From Bradyrhizobium sp. 164 (lineage in GTDB: Bacteria > Pseudomonadota > Alphaproteobacteria > Rhizobiales > Xanthobacteraceae): a stretch of 64,000 nucleotides of DNA. The notes under the pieces are model-generated. The model saw only the letters and a program-made list of their open reading frames with translations, was not told where the DNA came from and did no database searches. Below, in pieces: positions 41,478-50,844 of this stretch. Position 1 is the first letter of the stretch. Every line of letters begins with the position of its first letter. The translations under genes and the position numbers were made by a program. Location of the stretch: the NCBI RefSeq assembly GCF_023073715.1, contig NZ_JADPKA010000006.1:62001-126000 (forward strand), given 5' to 3'.

Positions 41478-42839
41478 CTACAGGCCCTTGGGCACCGTCT
41501 GGTCCCGCCCGATGAAGGCGCCCTGCCGTTTCAACGTTTCCTGCAATTTTTCAACGGCGATGTCACGTGGCATCCGGTTTCCGGCCAGCGCCAGGGCGGC
41601 AGCGGAACCGGCCGCCTCCCCCATCACGAAACACGCACCGGAGACCCGTGCCGCCGATTGGCCCTCATGGGTCATGGAGGCACAGCGGCCGGCGACCAGG
41701 AGATTGTCGACGCCTTCGGGCACCAGCATCCGGTACGGCAGCTCGTTATAGCCGCGCGAGTCCGGGATCGGCGGAAAGGTGAAGACCACGTCGCCGGGCA
41801 CATGGGCCTCGATCGGCCAGCCATTGACGCCGATCGAATCCTCGAACGAAGCGCAGCCGAGCACGTCCTCGCCGCTGAGCTGGTAGCCGCCGCTAATGCG
41901 GCGGGTCTCGCGGATGCCGAGCTGCGGCGGCAGGTCGACGATGTAGGAATTTTCGAAGCCCGGCACAGTGCGCAGGAACTCGAACGCGGCGAGCGCCTGC
42001 TTGCGGCCCTCGATCTCGCCGCGGGTGAGGTCGTCGGGCTCGACGCCATTGATGGCGTGGCCGTCCTCGCGCGCGACTTGCGTGAAATTCACCCGCCATT
42101 CGATGCCGGACTTTTGCGGCCGCACGATCGCGCTCTTGCGTGGGAATTTGTGCGTGCCGGCGGCAGTGGCCTTCTCCATCAATTGCGGAATGGTTCGCCA
42201 GGCCTCCCCTGCCTTCGCAGGATCGATGCCGTTGAGACGCAGCATCATCGAGGGGTACATCGGATGGCCATGCTCGTCGCCGATCTCGAACGGCGCGCCG
42301 GCCCACACCGCGAGATCGCCGTCGCCCGAGCAGTCGATGAAGATCTCAGATCGCACCGCCTGCCGGCCCGCCTTGGTCTCGACCATCAGCGCATCGATGC
42401 GGCGGTCATCGCCCATCACCACGCCGGCGCCGAGCGCGTGAAAGAGGATGTGCACCTTATGGCTGGCAAGCAGCTCGTCGGCCGCGATCTTGTAGGCGGC
42501 GGTGTCATAGGCCTGGGCAAAGACCTTGCCGAGGATCAGGTGCGGCGCATTGAGACCGTTGAGCCGATCGATCCGCGCCAGCAGCTCCGAGGCCATGCCC
42601 TGCACCAAGCGGCGATGCTCGCCGTAGACATTGCCGTGCAGGCCGCAGAAATTGGTGACGCCGGCTGCCGTGCCCATGCCGCCGAGAAAGCCGTAGCGCT
42701 CGACCAGCAGAGTCTTCCGCCCCGCGCGCGCCGCTGACGCCGCCGCAACGATGCCGGCCGGGCCGCCGCCGAGCACGACGACTTCATATTCGCCATAGAG
42801 CGGCACCTGTCGTGCCGGTTCTTCGATCATCGCCCGCAT
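41478..42839 (-). CDS. FAD-dependent oxidoreductase (FAD_oxidored family)
   Basis: A 453-residue flavoprotein. The FAD-binding motif is VVVLGGGPAGIVAAASAARAGRKTLLVERYGFLGGMGTAAGV at residues 20-60; the GGMGT.AG segment is characteristic of the FAD_oxidored group. FIDCSGDGDLAVWAGAPF (about 168) and LLVAGRCASMTHEGQSAARVSGACFVMGEAAGSAAALA (about 382) complete the cofactor site. Members oxidise diverse small molecules, so the substrate is open. As first gene of the ABC operon it probably acts on the imported compound. It is divergent from a short ORF at 42880. Confidence 0.85.
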   Translation of the reverse strand: MRAMIEEPARQVPLYGEYEVVVLGGGPAGIVAAASAARAGRKTLLVERYGFLGGMGTAAGVTNFCGLHGNVYGEHRRLVQGMASELLARIDRLNGLNAPHLILGKVFAQAYDTAAYKIAADELLASHKVHILFHALGAGVVMGDDRRIDALMVETKAGRQAVRSEIFIDCSGDGDLAVWAGAPFEIGDEHGHPMYPSMMLRLNGIDPAKAGEAWRTIPQLMEKATAAGTHKFPRKSAIVRPQKSGIEWRVNFTQVAREDGHAINGVEPDDLTRGEIEGRKQALAAFEFLRTVPGFENSYIVDLPPQLGIRETRRISGGYQLSGEDVLGCASFEDSIGVNGWPIEAHVPGDVVFTFPPIPDSRGYNELPYRMLVPEGVDNLLVAGRCASMTHEGQSAARVSGACFVMGEAAGSAAALALAGNRMPRDIAVEKLQETLKRQGAFIGRDQTVPKGL

Positions 42840-42879
42840 GACGCGTCCCTGTTCACAACTCTCTTGCTTGAGGCCGACT

Positions 42880-43020
42880 ATGGATCAGTGCGCACTGAGC
42901 TACAATCCACCAAAAAAGCTCGCGATCGACGAGCGCAGGACACTGGAAACGCTGCGCCGGATGCGGCAGGACGATGATGCCGTCTATCGCAGCATCAACA
43001 ACATCTGCCGCGGCTGCTGA
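42880..43020 (+). CDS. Possible small protein of 46 residues
   Basis: ORF of 46 residues (longer form from 42838 gives 60) starting MDQCALSYNPPKKLAIDERRTLETLRRMRQ and ending INNICRGC. The middle is predicted as one charged amphipathic helix, and there are three cysteines. It lies in the gap between the divergent FAD oxidoreductase and the hydratase gene that ends at 43025. I see no good Shine-Dalgarno. It may be real or chance. Confidence 0.35.
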   Translation: MDQCALSYNPPKKLAIDERRTLETLRRMRQDDDAVYRSINNICRGC

Positions 43021-43024
43021 ACGC

Positions 43025-43828
43025 CTAACCTTTGCCGCCCCGCCAATTCGCCGCCCGCTTCTCGGCAAACGAGGCCAGCCCTTCCGCCGCCTCTGCGCTC
43101 TGGCGCTTGACCGAATGCAGGTGCACGAGGCGCGTGTAAGCGGCATCGTCCACCGCCATGCCGCCGAACGAGCTCTCCATCGCGAGCATTTTGGTTTCGG
43201 CCATCGCTTCCGGCCCGTTGGCGAGCAACTGCTCGACCACCTTGCTGCCTGCGGCCTCCAGTTCGGCGAGCGGCACCACCTCGTGGACGAGGCCGATGCG
43301 GCGGGCGTCCTCGGCGCCAAAGCGCTCGCCGGTCAGCGCGTAGCGGCGGACTTGCCGTACACTCATTGCGTCGCAGAGCTGCGGGATGATGATGGCGGCG
43401 GTCAGGCCCCAGCGCACCTCGGTGATCGAGAACAGGGCGTTGTCCGCGGCGATCACGACGTCGCAGGCCGCGATCACGCCGGTGCCGCCACCGAAGCAGC
43501 CGCCCTGCACCAGCGCGACCGTCGGAACCGGCAGCGTGTTGAGCCGCTGCACGGCCTCGAAGGTCGCTCGCGAGGCCGCCTCGTTCGCTTGGGTCGATTG
43601 CGGTCGCACGCCGTTGATCCATTTGAGGTCGGCGCCGGCTTGGAAATGCTTGCCATTGCCCCGGAGCACGACGACGCGGAGGCTCTGCTTCTTGCCGAGA
43701 TCGTCCATGGCCGCGAGCACGCTCGCGATCAACGCGCCGTCATAGGCGTTGTTGACCTCGGGACGGTTCAGGGTGACGGTCGCAACGCCGCGCTCGTCGA
43801 GGGTCCACAACACTGGATTGGCGGTCAT
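43025..43828 (-). CDS. Enoyl-CoA hydratase/isomerase family protein
   Basis: A 267-residue crotonase-fold enzyme. The oxyanion hole regions are KHFQAGADLKWI (about 60) and GGCFGGGTGVIAACDVVI (about 108). In the position of rat crotonase Glu144 there is Gly, while Glu164 is kept (FSITEVRWGL). This pattern, with TEVRWG, is seen in methylglutaconyl-CoA/AUH-like hydratases. It is monocistronic, divergent from a ketopantoate-reductase-like gene. A role in leucine/isovalerate breakdown is possible given the nearby acyl-CoA dehydrogenase at 45760, but unproven. Confidence 0.88.
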   Translation of the reverse strand: MTANPVLWTLDERGVATVTLNRPEVNNAYDGALIASVLAAMDDLGKKQSLRVVVLRGNGKHFQAGADLKWINGVRPQSTQANEAASRATFEAVQRLNTLPVPTVALVQGGCFGGGTGVIAACDVVIAADNALFSITEVRWGLTAAIIIPQLCDAMSVRQVRRYALTGERFGAEDARRIGLVHEVVPLAELEAAGSKVVEQLLANGPEAMAETKMLAMESSFGGMAVDDAAYTRLVHLHSVKRQSAEAAEGLASFAEKRAANWRGGKG

Positions 43829-43981
43829 CGGCGATCCTCCGGTCGATTTGTTTGCCGCGCACTATGGCCGAGGCCGCGCGCCCTGATCCATATCTTTCCG
43901 GCGTGGGGCGGCCGCGTCCATCGCATGGCGGCTTGTGTCATGCTGGCACCAGGCGGCAAGAGATCAGGACGGGACACAGAC

Positions 43982-44956
43982 ATGCGCATCTGCATTTTCG
44001 GCGCGGGCGCCGTCGGCAGCCACATTGCGGTACGGCTGGCACGCGCGGGCCATGAGGTCAGTTGCGTGATGCGGGGGGCGCACCTGGAGGCGGCGCGCGC
44101 CGGCGGCCTCAAGCTGCGCGTCGGCGATTCCGAGGTCGGCGCCAAGGTGAACGCGTCCGGCGATCCGGCCCAACTCGGGCCGCAGGACGTCGTGATCTCG
44201 ACGCTGAAAGCAACCGCGCTTCAGGGACTGGTCTCCAGCATCAAGCCGCTGCTGCAAGACGACACCGCGATCGTGTTCGCGCAGAACGGCATTCCCTGGT
44301 GGTACGGCATCGGCCTGCCGCCGCGACACCCCACGCCGCCGGACATTTCGTTTCTCGATCCCGGCGGGCGCTTGCGCGCCTGCATCCCGAAGGAACGCAT
44401 CGTCGGCGGCATCGTCTTCTCGTCCAACGAGGTGATCGCGCCCGGCGTGGTGCAGAACCTCACCCCGGACCGCAACCGCCTCTTGATCGGCGAATGCGAC
44501 GACCGCAATTCCGAGCGCATCACCAGGCTGCGCGGTGTCTTCAACGATGCCCGGCTGGAATCGCCGCCGGTGGCCGAGATCCGCGAGGCGATCTGGTCAA
44601 AGCTCCTGACTAACATGTCGCTGTCGGTGCTGTGCCTGCTCACCGGCCAGACCGCGCGCGGCGTGCGCGACGATCCCGCCTTCACTGAAGTCATTCCGCG
44701 CATGCTGAACGAGGCCAACGACATCGCCCAGCACTTCATCCCCGAGGTCAAGCGCGTGACCCGCAGCGGCCCCGCCCCCAATCACAAGCCATCGCTGCTC
44801 CAGGATTACGAGCTCGGTCGCGCCATGGAGATCGACGTGCTGGTGAAGGCGCCGGCCGCCTTCGCGCGCGCCGCCGGCCTATCGACGCCTGCCCTCGACC
44901 TGATCGCCGCGCTGGCGATCCAGAAGGCGCGCGACAAGGGGCTCTATGCGGCGTGA
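43982..44956 (+). CDS. Ketopantoate reductase-like dehydrogenase
   Basis: A 324-residue NADP-dependent enzyme of the ApbA/PanE family. The N-terminal Rossmann motif is ICIFGAGAVGSHIAVRLARAGHEVS. The C-terminal helical domain shows EIREAIWSKLLTNMSLSVLCLLTGQTARGV (catalytic Lys near 200) and PSLLQDYELGRAMEIDVL. True PanE makes pantoate for coenzyme A, but large alphaproteobacterial genomes have several paralogs acting on other 2-oxoacids. A second paralog lies at 54070-55077. The insert WWYGIGLPPRHPTPPDISFLDPGGR suggests a non-PanE subfamily. Confidence 0.85.
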   Translation: MRICIFGAGAVGSHIAVRLARAGHEVSCVMRGAHLEAARAGGLKLRVGDSEVGAKVNASGDPAQLGPQDVVISTLKATALQGLVSSIKPLLQDDTAIVFAQNGIPWWYGIGLPPRHPTPPDISFLDPGGRLRACIPKERIVGGIVFSSNEVIAPGVVQNLTPDRNRLLIGECDDRNSERITRLRGVFNDARLESPPVAEIREAIWSKLLTNMSLSVLCLLTGQTARGVRDDPAFTEVIPRMLNEANDIAQHFIPEVKRVTRSGPAPNHKPSLLQDYELGRAMEIDVLVKAPAAFARAAGLSTPALDLIAALAIQKARDKGLYAA

Positions 44957-44959
44957 GCT

Positions 44960-45637
44960 TCAGGCAAGCCCATCGATCCAAGCCGCCAGCGTGTCGAGCA
45001 CCTCTGTCAGCGCCTCGTCATTGCTGCGGCCGGACTTTTTCAGGACCGCGAAGGAGTGATCGCCGCCCTCGATCTCATGCAGCGTCGCCTTCGCTCCGAG
45101 CCGCGCGACGACCGGCTTGAGATGGCCGAGATCGGCAAGCCCGTCGCGCGTCCCCTGCAGGAACAGCATCGGGATTGCGATGGCGGCGAGATGCTCGGCC
45201 CGATCGACCGACGGCTTTTTGTCGGCATGCAGGGGAAAGCCGAGGAAGGCGAGCCCTTTGACGTGAGGCAATGGGGCCTTGGACTGCGCCTGCGAGGTCA
45301 TGCGCCCGCCGAACGACTTCCCGCCGGCCACGAGCTTCAATCCCGGGCACAGCCGCGCCGCCTCCACGGCCGCCGCGCGGATCGCGACGTGGGCGACCGC
45401 CGGTGGATCGGGACGCCGCTGCTTCTTCTCCATGTACGGGAAATTGAAGCGAAGCGTCGCGATGCCGCGGTCAGCGAGACCTTGTGCGACCTTCTCCATG
45501 AACGCATGCCGCATATCGGCGCCTGCGCCGTGCGCCAGCACGTAGCAGGCGCGCGCCTCGGCCGGCTGCGTCAGGATCGCCGAGACTGTGCCGATGCGCT
45601 CGATGTCGAGCTTGAGCTCTTGAGTTTTGGCAGCCAA
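44960..45637 (-). CDS. Alpha/beta hydrolase, KANL3/Tex30-like
   Basis: A 225-residue cytosolic alpha/beta hydrolase. The first strand ends CYVLAHGAGADMRHAFM (oxyanion region), the nucleophile elbow is VAGGKSFGGRMTS (G-K-S-F-G-G, Ser near 113), the acid region is LFLQGTRDGLADLGHL (Asp), and the His is in IEGGDHSFAV. This arrangement fits the KANL3/Tex30 family. The start is taken as TTG 45637 because no ATG precedes the conserved strand; this is uncertain. It converges with the reductase gene three bases away. Substrate unknown. Confidence 0.8.
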   Translation of the reverse strand: MAAKTQELKLDIERIGTVSAILTQPAEARACYVLAHGAGADMRHAFMEKVAQGLADRGIATLRFNFPYMEKKQRRPDPPAVAHVAIRAAAVEAARLCPGLKLVAGGKSFGGRMTSQAQSKAPLPHVKGLAFLGFPLHADKKPSVDRAEHLAAIAIPMLFLQGTRDGLADLGHLKPVVARLGAKATLHEIEGGDHSFAVLKKSGRSNDEALTEVLDTLAAWIDGLA

Positions 45638-45759
45638 AATCAGACACCCTGATGCATTTCCGGCCGCCTTGGTAGCGTCACTGGCGCAGCCTGAAAACAC
45701 AATAATTGCCGCGCCCTGCCGGCCTACCAAGCCGGACAGCCGCATTAACCGAGGTAACC

Positions 45760-46905
45760 ATGTCCTACCGCTCCTCCTGGATGACCGAAGAGCTCGAAAT
45801 CTTCCGCGACCAGTTCCGGAAATATCTCGCCAAGGATCTGGCGCCGCACGCGCAAAAATGGCGCGAGCAGAAAATGGTCGACCGCTTCGCCTGGCGCGGG
45901 CTCGGCGAGATGGGGGCGCTGCTGGCAAGCGTGCCGGAGGAATATGGCGGGTTGGGCGCCACCTTCGCCTATGACGCGGCGGTGCTGGACGATCTCGAAA
46001 GCACGGTGCCGGAGCTGACGACGGGGGTCTCCGTGCACAGCGCCATCGTCGCGCACTATATTCTCAATTACGGCTCGGAGGAGCAGAAGAAGCGCTGGCT
46101 GCCGAAGATGGCCTCGGGCGAGATGGTCGGCGCCATCGCCATGACCGAGCCCGGCACGGGCTCGGATCTGCAGGCCGTGAAGACCACGGCGAAGAAGCAG
46201 GGCAATTCCTACGTCATCAACGGCCAGAAGACGTTCATCACCAACGGCCAGGCCGCTGATCTCGTCATCGTGGTCGCACGTACCGGCGAGGCGGGCGCGA
46301 AAGGCATCTCGCTGATCGTGGTCGAGACGGCGGGCACTGAAGGCTATCGGCGCGGGCGCAACCTCGACAAGATCGGCCTGCACGCCTCCGACACGTCGGA
46401 GCTGTTCTTCGACAATGTCACCGTGCCGCCGGACAACCTGCTCGGCAAGGAGGAAGGCCAGGGCTTTGTCCAGCTGATGCAGCAATTGCCGCAGGAGCGC
46501 CTCGCGCTCGCGGTCGGCGCCGTCGCCGCGATGGAGCGTGCGATCAAGCTCACCACCGACTACACCAAGGAGCGGAAAGCCTTCGGCAAACCGCTGATGG
46601 ACTTCCAGAACACCGCGTTCAAGCTCGCCGAGCGCAAGACCGAGGCGATGATCGCGCGCGTCTTCGTCGACTGGTGCATCGAGCGCCTGATCGCAAAAGA
46701 CCTCGACACGGTCACGGCGTCGATGGCGAAATATTGGTGCTCGGAGAAGCAGGTCGAGACCGCCGACGAATGCCTGCAGCTGTTCGGTGGCTACGGCTAC
46801 ATGCAGGAATACCCGATCTCACGCATCTTCATCGATTCCCGCATCCAGAAGATCTACGGCGGCACCAACGAGATCATGAAGCTGTTGATTGCAAGGTCGC
46901 TGTAA
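45760..46905 (+). CDS. Acyl-CoA dehydrogenase (long-chain/isovaleryl type)
   Basis: A 381-residue flavoenzyme making the alpha-beta double bond in acyl-CoAs. FAD/substrate regions: GAIAMTEPGTGSDLQAVKT (about 123), NGQKTFITNG, and QLFGGYGYMQEYPISRIFIDSRIQKIYGGTNEIMK at the end. In the medium-chain enzymes the catalytic Glu sits in the IYEGT position, which is Gly here. The base is instead predicted to be the Glu of LPQERLALA in helix G, as in long-chain and isovaleryl-CoA dehydrogenases. ATG 45760 gives the usual length. It converges with the amidohydrolase gene. Confidence 0.92.
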   Translation: MSYRSSWMTEELEIFRDQFRKYLAKDLAPHAQKWREQKMVDRFAWRGLGEMGALLASVPEEYGGLGATFAYDAAVLDDLESTVPELTTGVSVHSAIVAHYILNYGSEEQKKRWLPKMASGEMVGAIAMTEPGTGSDLQAVKTTAKKQGNSYVINGQKTFITNGQAADLVIVVARTGEAGAKGISLIVVETAGTEGYRRGRNLDKIGLHASDTSELFFDNVTVPPDNLLGKEEGQGFVQLMQQLPQERLALAVGAVAAMERAIKLTTDYTKERKAFGKPLMDFQNTAFKLAERKTEAMIARVFVDWCIERLIAKDLDTVTASMAKYWCSEKQVETADECLQLFGGYGYMQEYPISRIFIDSRIQKIYGGTNEIMKLLIARSL

Positions 46906-46916
46906 TCGCGTCCTGC

Positions 46917-48056
46917 TCAATTCGGATGCCACCAGCGGCCGCCGATAACGACACCGTCGGAGACGATCTTGCGATCGCCGATCAGGTGCTCGCCGACGAC
47001 GTCCTCGTAATCGAACTGGCCCTGCTTGACCGAGATCAGCGTGGCGTCGCCGACGCTGCCCGGTTTGAGGCTGCCGAGCTCGGGGCGGCGCAGCGCCATC
47101 GCCGCATTCACCGTCGAAGCCGCAATCACATCCGGTAGCTCCATGCCCATGCACAGGAATTTCGACATGGTCGTGACCTGGTCATAGGCGGGGCCGTCGA
47201 TGCACAGCATGTGGATGTCGGACGAGATCGTGTCCGGATAGAAGCCGTTGGCGAGCATCGCGCGCGCGGTCTTGAACGCGAACGAGCCCTTGCCGTGACC
47301 GATGTCGAACAGCACGCCGCGCTCGCGTGCATCCAGCACCGCCTTCTTCACCGTGCCCTGCGCGGTCGCGGGCGTGTTGGGGAAGGGGCGGAACGCGTGG
47401 GTGAGCACGTCGCCTGGGCGCAGGCGGGCCAGCACCTCCTCATAGCTCGGCGGCGGGTGATCGATATGCGCCATCAGGGGCATGCCGACCTCGTTCGCGA
47501 CTTGGAGCGCGATGTCGAGCGGCACGGTTCCGGACGTGCCCGAGGAGTGCAGGCCCACACGCACCTTGATGCCGACGATGAGATCGCGATTGGCATCCGC
47601 CACCTTGGCCGCGTCGATCGGATTCATCAGCCGCAGCTCCTCGCTCTCGCCGACCATGATCCGGTGCGAGAAGCCGAAGATGCCGGCATGCGAGACGTGC
47701 AGATAAGCGAGAATGCGGACCTGGCTCGGCTCGATCACATGCTTGCGAAAGCCTGCGAAATTGCCCGGCCCGGCGCTGCCGGTATCCACCGCCGTGGTGA
47801 CGCCGGAGAGGCGGCAGAACTCCTCGGCATCGATGCCGAGCGAGGTGCCGCCCCAATAGACATGGGTGTGCAGATCGATCAGCCCCGGCGTCACGATGTA
47901 GCGTGACGCGTCACGGACCTCGGTGCCCGGATCGGCCTTGAGCCCGCTGCCGACCGCTGCCACCTTGCCGCCGGCAAAAGCGACATCGGTCACGGCATCG
48001 AGCTTCTGGGACGGATCGACCACACGGCCGCCGCGCAGGATCAGGTCGAAAGGCAT
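46917..48056 (-). CDS. Amidohydrolase/deacetylase family metallohydrolase
   Basis: A 379-residue amidohydrolase-superfamily enzyme. The metal motif is VTPGLIDLHTHVYWG (HxH, near residue 60); further ligands are in GHGKGSFAF and the Asp of ISSDIHMLCIDGP. Flanking beta domains appear at both ends (LILRGGRVVDPSQKLD and VGDATLISVKQG). It belongs to the dihydroorotase-like/deacetylase group, which acts on cyclic amides or N-acyl compounds. The substrate is unknown. ATG 48056 is the standard start; the upstream in-frame region is not family-like. Confidence 0.85.
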   Translation of the reverse strand: MPFDLILRGGRVVDPSQKLDAVTDVAFAGGKVAAVGSGLKADPGTEVRDASRYIVTPGLIDLHTHVYWGGTSLGIDAEEFCRLSGVTTAVDTGSAGPGNFAGFRKHVIEPSQVRILAYLHVSHAGIFGFSHRIMVGESEELRLMNPIDAAKVADANRDLIVGIKVRVGLHSSGTSGTVPLDIALQVANEVGMPLMAHIDHPPPSYEEVLARLRPGDVLTHAFRPFPNTPATAQGTVKKAVLDARERGVLFDIGHGKGSFAFKTARAMLANGFYPDTISSDIHMLCIDGPAYDQVTTMSKFLCMGMELPDVIAASTVNAAMALRRPELGSLKPGSVGDATLISVKQGQFDYEDVVGEHLIGDRKIVSDGVVIGGRWWHPN

Positions 48057-48182
48057 CGTCGTCTCCGGATAGTGCTGTGAGGTGTGGCGGGCACGTCGGC
48101 CGGGCCAGCAAGGAAGGAAGCCGCTCGCTTCTAGCAATTTTTGCGCCGAGCGGCGTGGCAAACCGTAACGGTGCCCTGAAAA

Positions 48183-48259
<77 letters not shown>

Positions 48260-48395
48260 GCGGAACCCGGAGTTGCGGGTTCGGCCCCCTCATAGCAGAG
48301 CAGGATGCCGTTCGCCAGCCGCAAGGCGGGTCATCGCCAAGCCGAGCGAGGAGGCTGTACAATCGCGTCTGGGTTGACCCTGCGGAGCAGCTCCC

Positions 48396-48755
48396 ATGAT
48401 CGAAAGCATCAGCGCTATCACCCTCGGCACGCACGACATGGCGCGCGCCGTTCACTTCTATCATTCGCTGGGGTTCGAGCTCCTCTATGGCGGAAAAGCC
48501 GCGGCATTTACCAGCTTTCGCGCCGGGACCGGCTATCTCAACCTGACGGCACAGCCGGACGACAAGCGCTGGTCCTGGTGGGGCCGCGTCATCTTCTATG
48601 TCGCCGATGTCGACGCGACTTTTGAGCAGGCGCGCGCCGCCGGATGGCGGCCCTCGACCACGCCGCGCGATGCGGAATGGGGCGAACGTTATTTCCATCT
48701 CACCGACCCCGATGGCCATGAGCTCAGCTTCGCGCGGCCGCTCCGCGGAGTTTGA
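48396..48755 (+). CDS. VOC (glyoxalase-like) family protein
   Basis: A 119-residue single-unit VOC protein. It opens with ISAITLGTHDMARAVHFYHSLGFELLYGGKAAAF and closes with YFHLTDPDGHELSFARPL, where the Glu of GHELSF matches the usual metal ligand at the end of a beta-alpha-beta-beta-beta module. Two paired modules (a dimer) form the active site. Reaction unknown: dioxygenases, isomerases and antibiotic-resistance proteins share this fold. It converges with the Bug-protein gene. Confidence 0.85.
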   Translation: MIESISAITLGTHDMARAVHFYHSLGFELLYGGKAAAFTSFRAGTGYLNLTAQPDDKRWSWWGRVIFYVADVDATFEQARAAGWRPSTTPRDAEWGERYFHLTDPDGHELSFARPLRGV

Positions 48756-48768
48756 AGAGGCCGGATAG

Positions 48769-49725
48769 CTAAGCCCTGATATTGTTATCCTTTACCACCT
48801 TGCCCCAATAAGCGACCTGCTTGTCGAAGAAGCCCTTGAACGCGGCGCCGTCCTCGAGCAGCAGCGTCATGTGCTGGGTGTCCTTGAGCTGGGCGGCGGT
48901 CGCGGGCTCACTCAGGATCTCCTTGGAGGCCGTCGCCATGGCCGAAACGATGTCCGGCGGCGTGCCGGCGGGCGCGAAGATGCCCCACCAGGCGAGCGTC
49001 TCGAAGTCCGGAAAGCCCGCCTCGATCGCGGTCTGCGTGTCCGGCAGTGCCGGCAGCCGCTCGCGGCCAAGCTGCAGGATCGGTCGCAGCATGTTGGTGC
49101 CGAGCTGGGCTGCGACCAGCGCCGCCGATCCCGCAATCAGATCGACATGGCCCCCGAGCACGTCGTTCATCGCCGGGCCGCCGCCGCGATAGGGTACGTG
49201 CATGATCTCGACACCGGCCTTGCTGCCGAGCACGGTCATGGCGAGATGGCCGAGCGTGCCGATGCCGACCGAGGCATATTTCACCGCGCCGGGCGTCGCC
49301 TTGCAGGCCGCCACCACGTCCGCGAAACTCTTGTAGGGACGGCCGGCGCCGGCCGCGATGACGTAAGGCGCGGTGCCGATCAGCAGGACCGGCATCAGCT
49401 CACGCTCGACATCCACCGGCGGCTTGTCGAGGATGGATGGAATCACCGCATGGGAATCGAACGTCACCAAAAATGTCGAGCCGTCCGCGGGGCTCTTGGC
49501 CACCTGCGCCGCTCCGAGCGCGCCAGCGGCGCCCGACTTGTTCTCGACCACGACGATGCGGCCAAGCCTGGTTTGCAGATTGGACTGCAACAGCCGCGCC
49601 ATCGCGTCGGTCGATCCGCCCGGCGGAAACGGCACCACGAGCGTGATCTTGCTCCCTTGCGCCGCCGCCTGCGCCATTGCGAGGATGGCCGGCGCAGCCA
49701 GGAGCGTACGTCGCGTGATCGTCAT
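48769..49725 (-). CDS. Bug-family (TctC-like) substrate-binding protein
   Basis: A 318-residue periplasmic protein with signal peptide MTITRRTLLAAPAILAMAQAAA. Family features: ITLVVPFPPGGSTDAMARLLQSNLQTRLGR, VVENKSGAAGALGAAQVAKSPADGSTFL, and HVPYRGGGPAMNDVLGGHVDLI. Bug proteins bind carboxylates or aromatic acids for tripartite tricarboxylate transporters, but no TctA/TctB genes are here, as is common. It is the last gene of an operon of AMP-ligase, RraA-like aldolase and cupin, so its ligand may be the substrate of those enzymes. Confidence 0.9.
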   Translation of the reverse strand: MTITRRTLLAAPAILAMAQAAAQGSKITLVVPFPPGGSTDAMARLLQSNLQTRLGRIVVVENKSGAAGALGAAQVAKSPADGSTFLVTFDSHAVIPSILDKPPVDVERELMPVLLIGTAPYVIAAGAGRPYKSFADVVAACKATPGAVKYASVGIGTLGHLAMTVLGSKAGVEIMHVPYRGGGPAMNDVLGGHVDLIAGSAALVAAQLGTNMLRPILQLGRERLPALPDTQTAIEAGFPDFETLAWWGIFAPAGTPPDIVSAMATASKEILSEPATAAQLKDTQHMTLLLEDGAAFKGFFDKQVAYWGKVVKDNNIRA

Positions 49726-49774
49726 GGTCCCCTCCCTTTGATCCCCGCGCGCTTTGCTTTTTCTTTTGAGCGCT

Positions 49775-50146
49775 TCAGGTCGTCCCGAAACCGGATCCCG
49801 GTTTCCTGTATTCTGGCCTTGGTGGACTAAAGATGTCCAGCACGCGGGCGCCGTCGGGGCCGGCGCGCATCGTGTGCGGCACGTTGCCGGGTGTGCGCCA
49901 GAAATCGCCCTTCTTGACCGGGATTTCCTCATCGCCCTGGACGCGGATGGCGGAGCCGTCGAGCAGCACGCCCCATTGCTCCTCGGGATGATGGTGCAGC
50001 GTGCCCTGCGCGTGCGGCGCGAGCGTCACCACCGACAGCATCGCCTGCTCGCCGGAGAAGATGCGCGTGGTCACCCCAGCCGCGAGTTCGCGAAACAGCC
50101 CGTCGCTGGGATCATCGATATTGTGGAATTCATTCTTCTGGCTCAT
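49775..50146 (-). CDS. Cupin-domain protein
   Basis: A 123-residue single cupin. The first motif is APHAQGTLHHHPEEQWGVLLDGSAIRVQGDEE with the HHHPEEQ metal ligands (two His and Glu), and the second is GDFWRTPGNVPHTMRAG with the third His. Such small cupins can be dioxygenases, isomerases or sensors. It lies 25 bases downstream of the RraA-like gene and 49 bases upstream of the Bug gene, all on the minus strand. Confidence 0.85.
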   Translation of the reverse strand: MSQKNEFHNIDDPSDGLFRELAAGVTTRIFSGEQAMLSVVTLAPHAQGTLHHHPEEQWGVLLDGSAIRVQGDEEIPVKKGDFWRTPGNVPHTMRAGPDGARVLDIFSPPRPEYRKPGSGFGTT

Positions 50147-50171
50147 GCCATCCTCTCTTGTCGTCGCCTGA

Positions 50172-50810
50172 TCAGGACTTGCCGTAGGAGCCCTGGTAGC
50201 GCCCCTCGCGAATCGCCTTCAGCGTCTCCTCCTCGCGCGCGACCTGGACGCGCACCGCCTCCAGCAGAGCCGCGGCGCCCGCGGCGGGAAACGACACCAC
50301 GCCGTCCTCGTCGCCGACGACGATATCGCCGGGCGCAATCACGCTGCCGCCGATCGTGACCGGCACGTTGATCTCGCCGGGGCCGTTCTTGTAGGGGCCG
50401 CGATGGATCACCGCGCGGGCGTAGCAGGGAAAGTCGTCGGCCGCGAACGCCGCAACGTCGCGGATCGCGCCGTCGATGACATAGCCTTCGGCTTTGCGCC
50501 ATTGCGCGATGTTCTTCATGATCTCGCCGACCAGGGCTCGCGACTCGTCGCCGCCGCCATCGACCACGATGACGTCGCCAGGGCCGACCAGCTCGAGCGC
50601 GCGGTGGATGGCGAGATTGTCGCCGGGACGGGTGCGCACCGTGAAGGCCGCTCCCACCAGCTTGCCGCCGCGATGAAAGGGCCTTAACCCCACTGCGCCC
50701 GGCAGCCGGGCCAGATTGTCTGAGATCACCGAGGTCGGCGCGTCGCCGAAACCTGCGATGATGCTCGCCGGCGGCTTCGGCACGCTGCTCGCTGCGATGG
50801 TGATCGTCAT
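50172..50810 (-). CDS. RraA-family protein (HMG/4-carboxy-4-hydroxy-2-oxoadipate aldolase-like)
   Basis: A 212-residue RraA-fold protein. GPGDVIVVDGGGDESRALVGEIM and GYVIDGAIRDVAAF carry the conserved Arg/Asp that bind Mg and substrate in the class II pyruvate aldolases (4-hydroxy-4-methyl-2-oxoglutarate/CHA aldolase). These act at the end of protocatechuate/gallate meta-cleavage routes. RNase E regulators share the fold but are usually shorter. With an acyl-CoA ligase and cupin beside it, a catabolic aldolase is more likely (inference). Confidence 0.82.
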   Translation of the reverse strand: MTITIAASSVPKPPASIIAGFGDAPTSVISDNLARLPGAVGLRPFHRGGKLVGAAFTVRTRPGDNLAIHRALELVGPGDVIVVDGGGDESRALVGEIMKNIAQWRKAEGYVIDGAIRDVAAFAADDFPCYARAVIHRGPYKNGPGEINVPVTIGGSVIAPGDIVVGDEDGVVSFPAAGAAALLEAVRVQVAREEETLKAIREGRYQGSYGKS

Positions 50811-50844
50811 GTCGTCCTTCCGTGTTCTTGTCCGTGTTTTTGTC

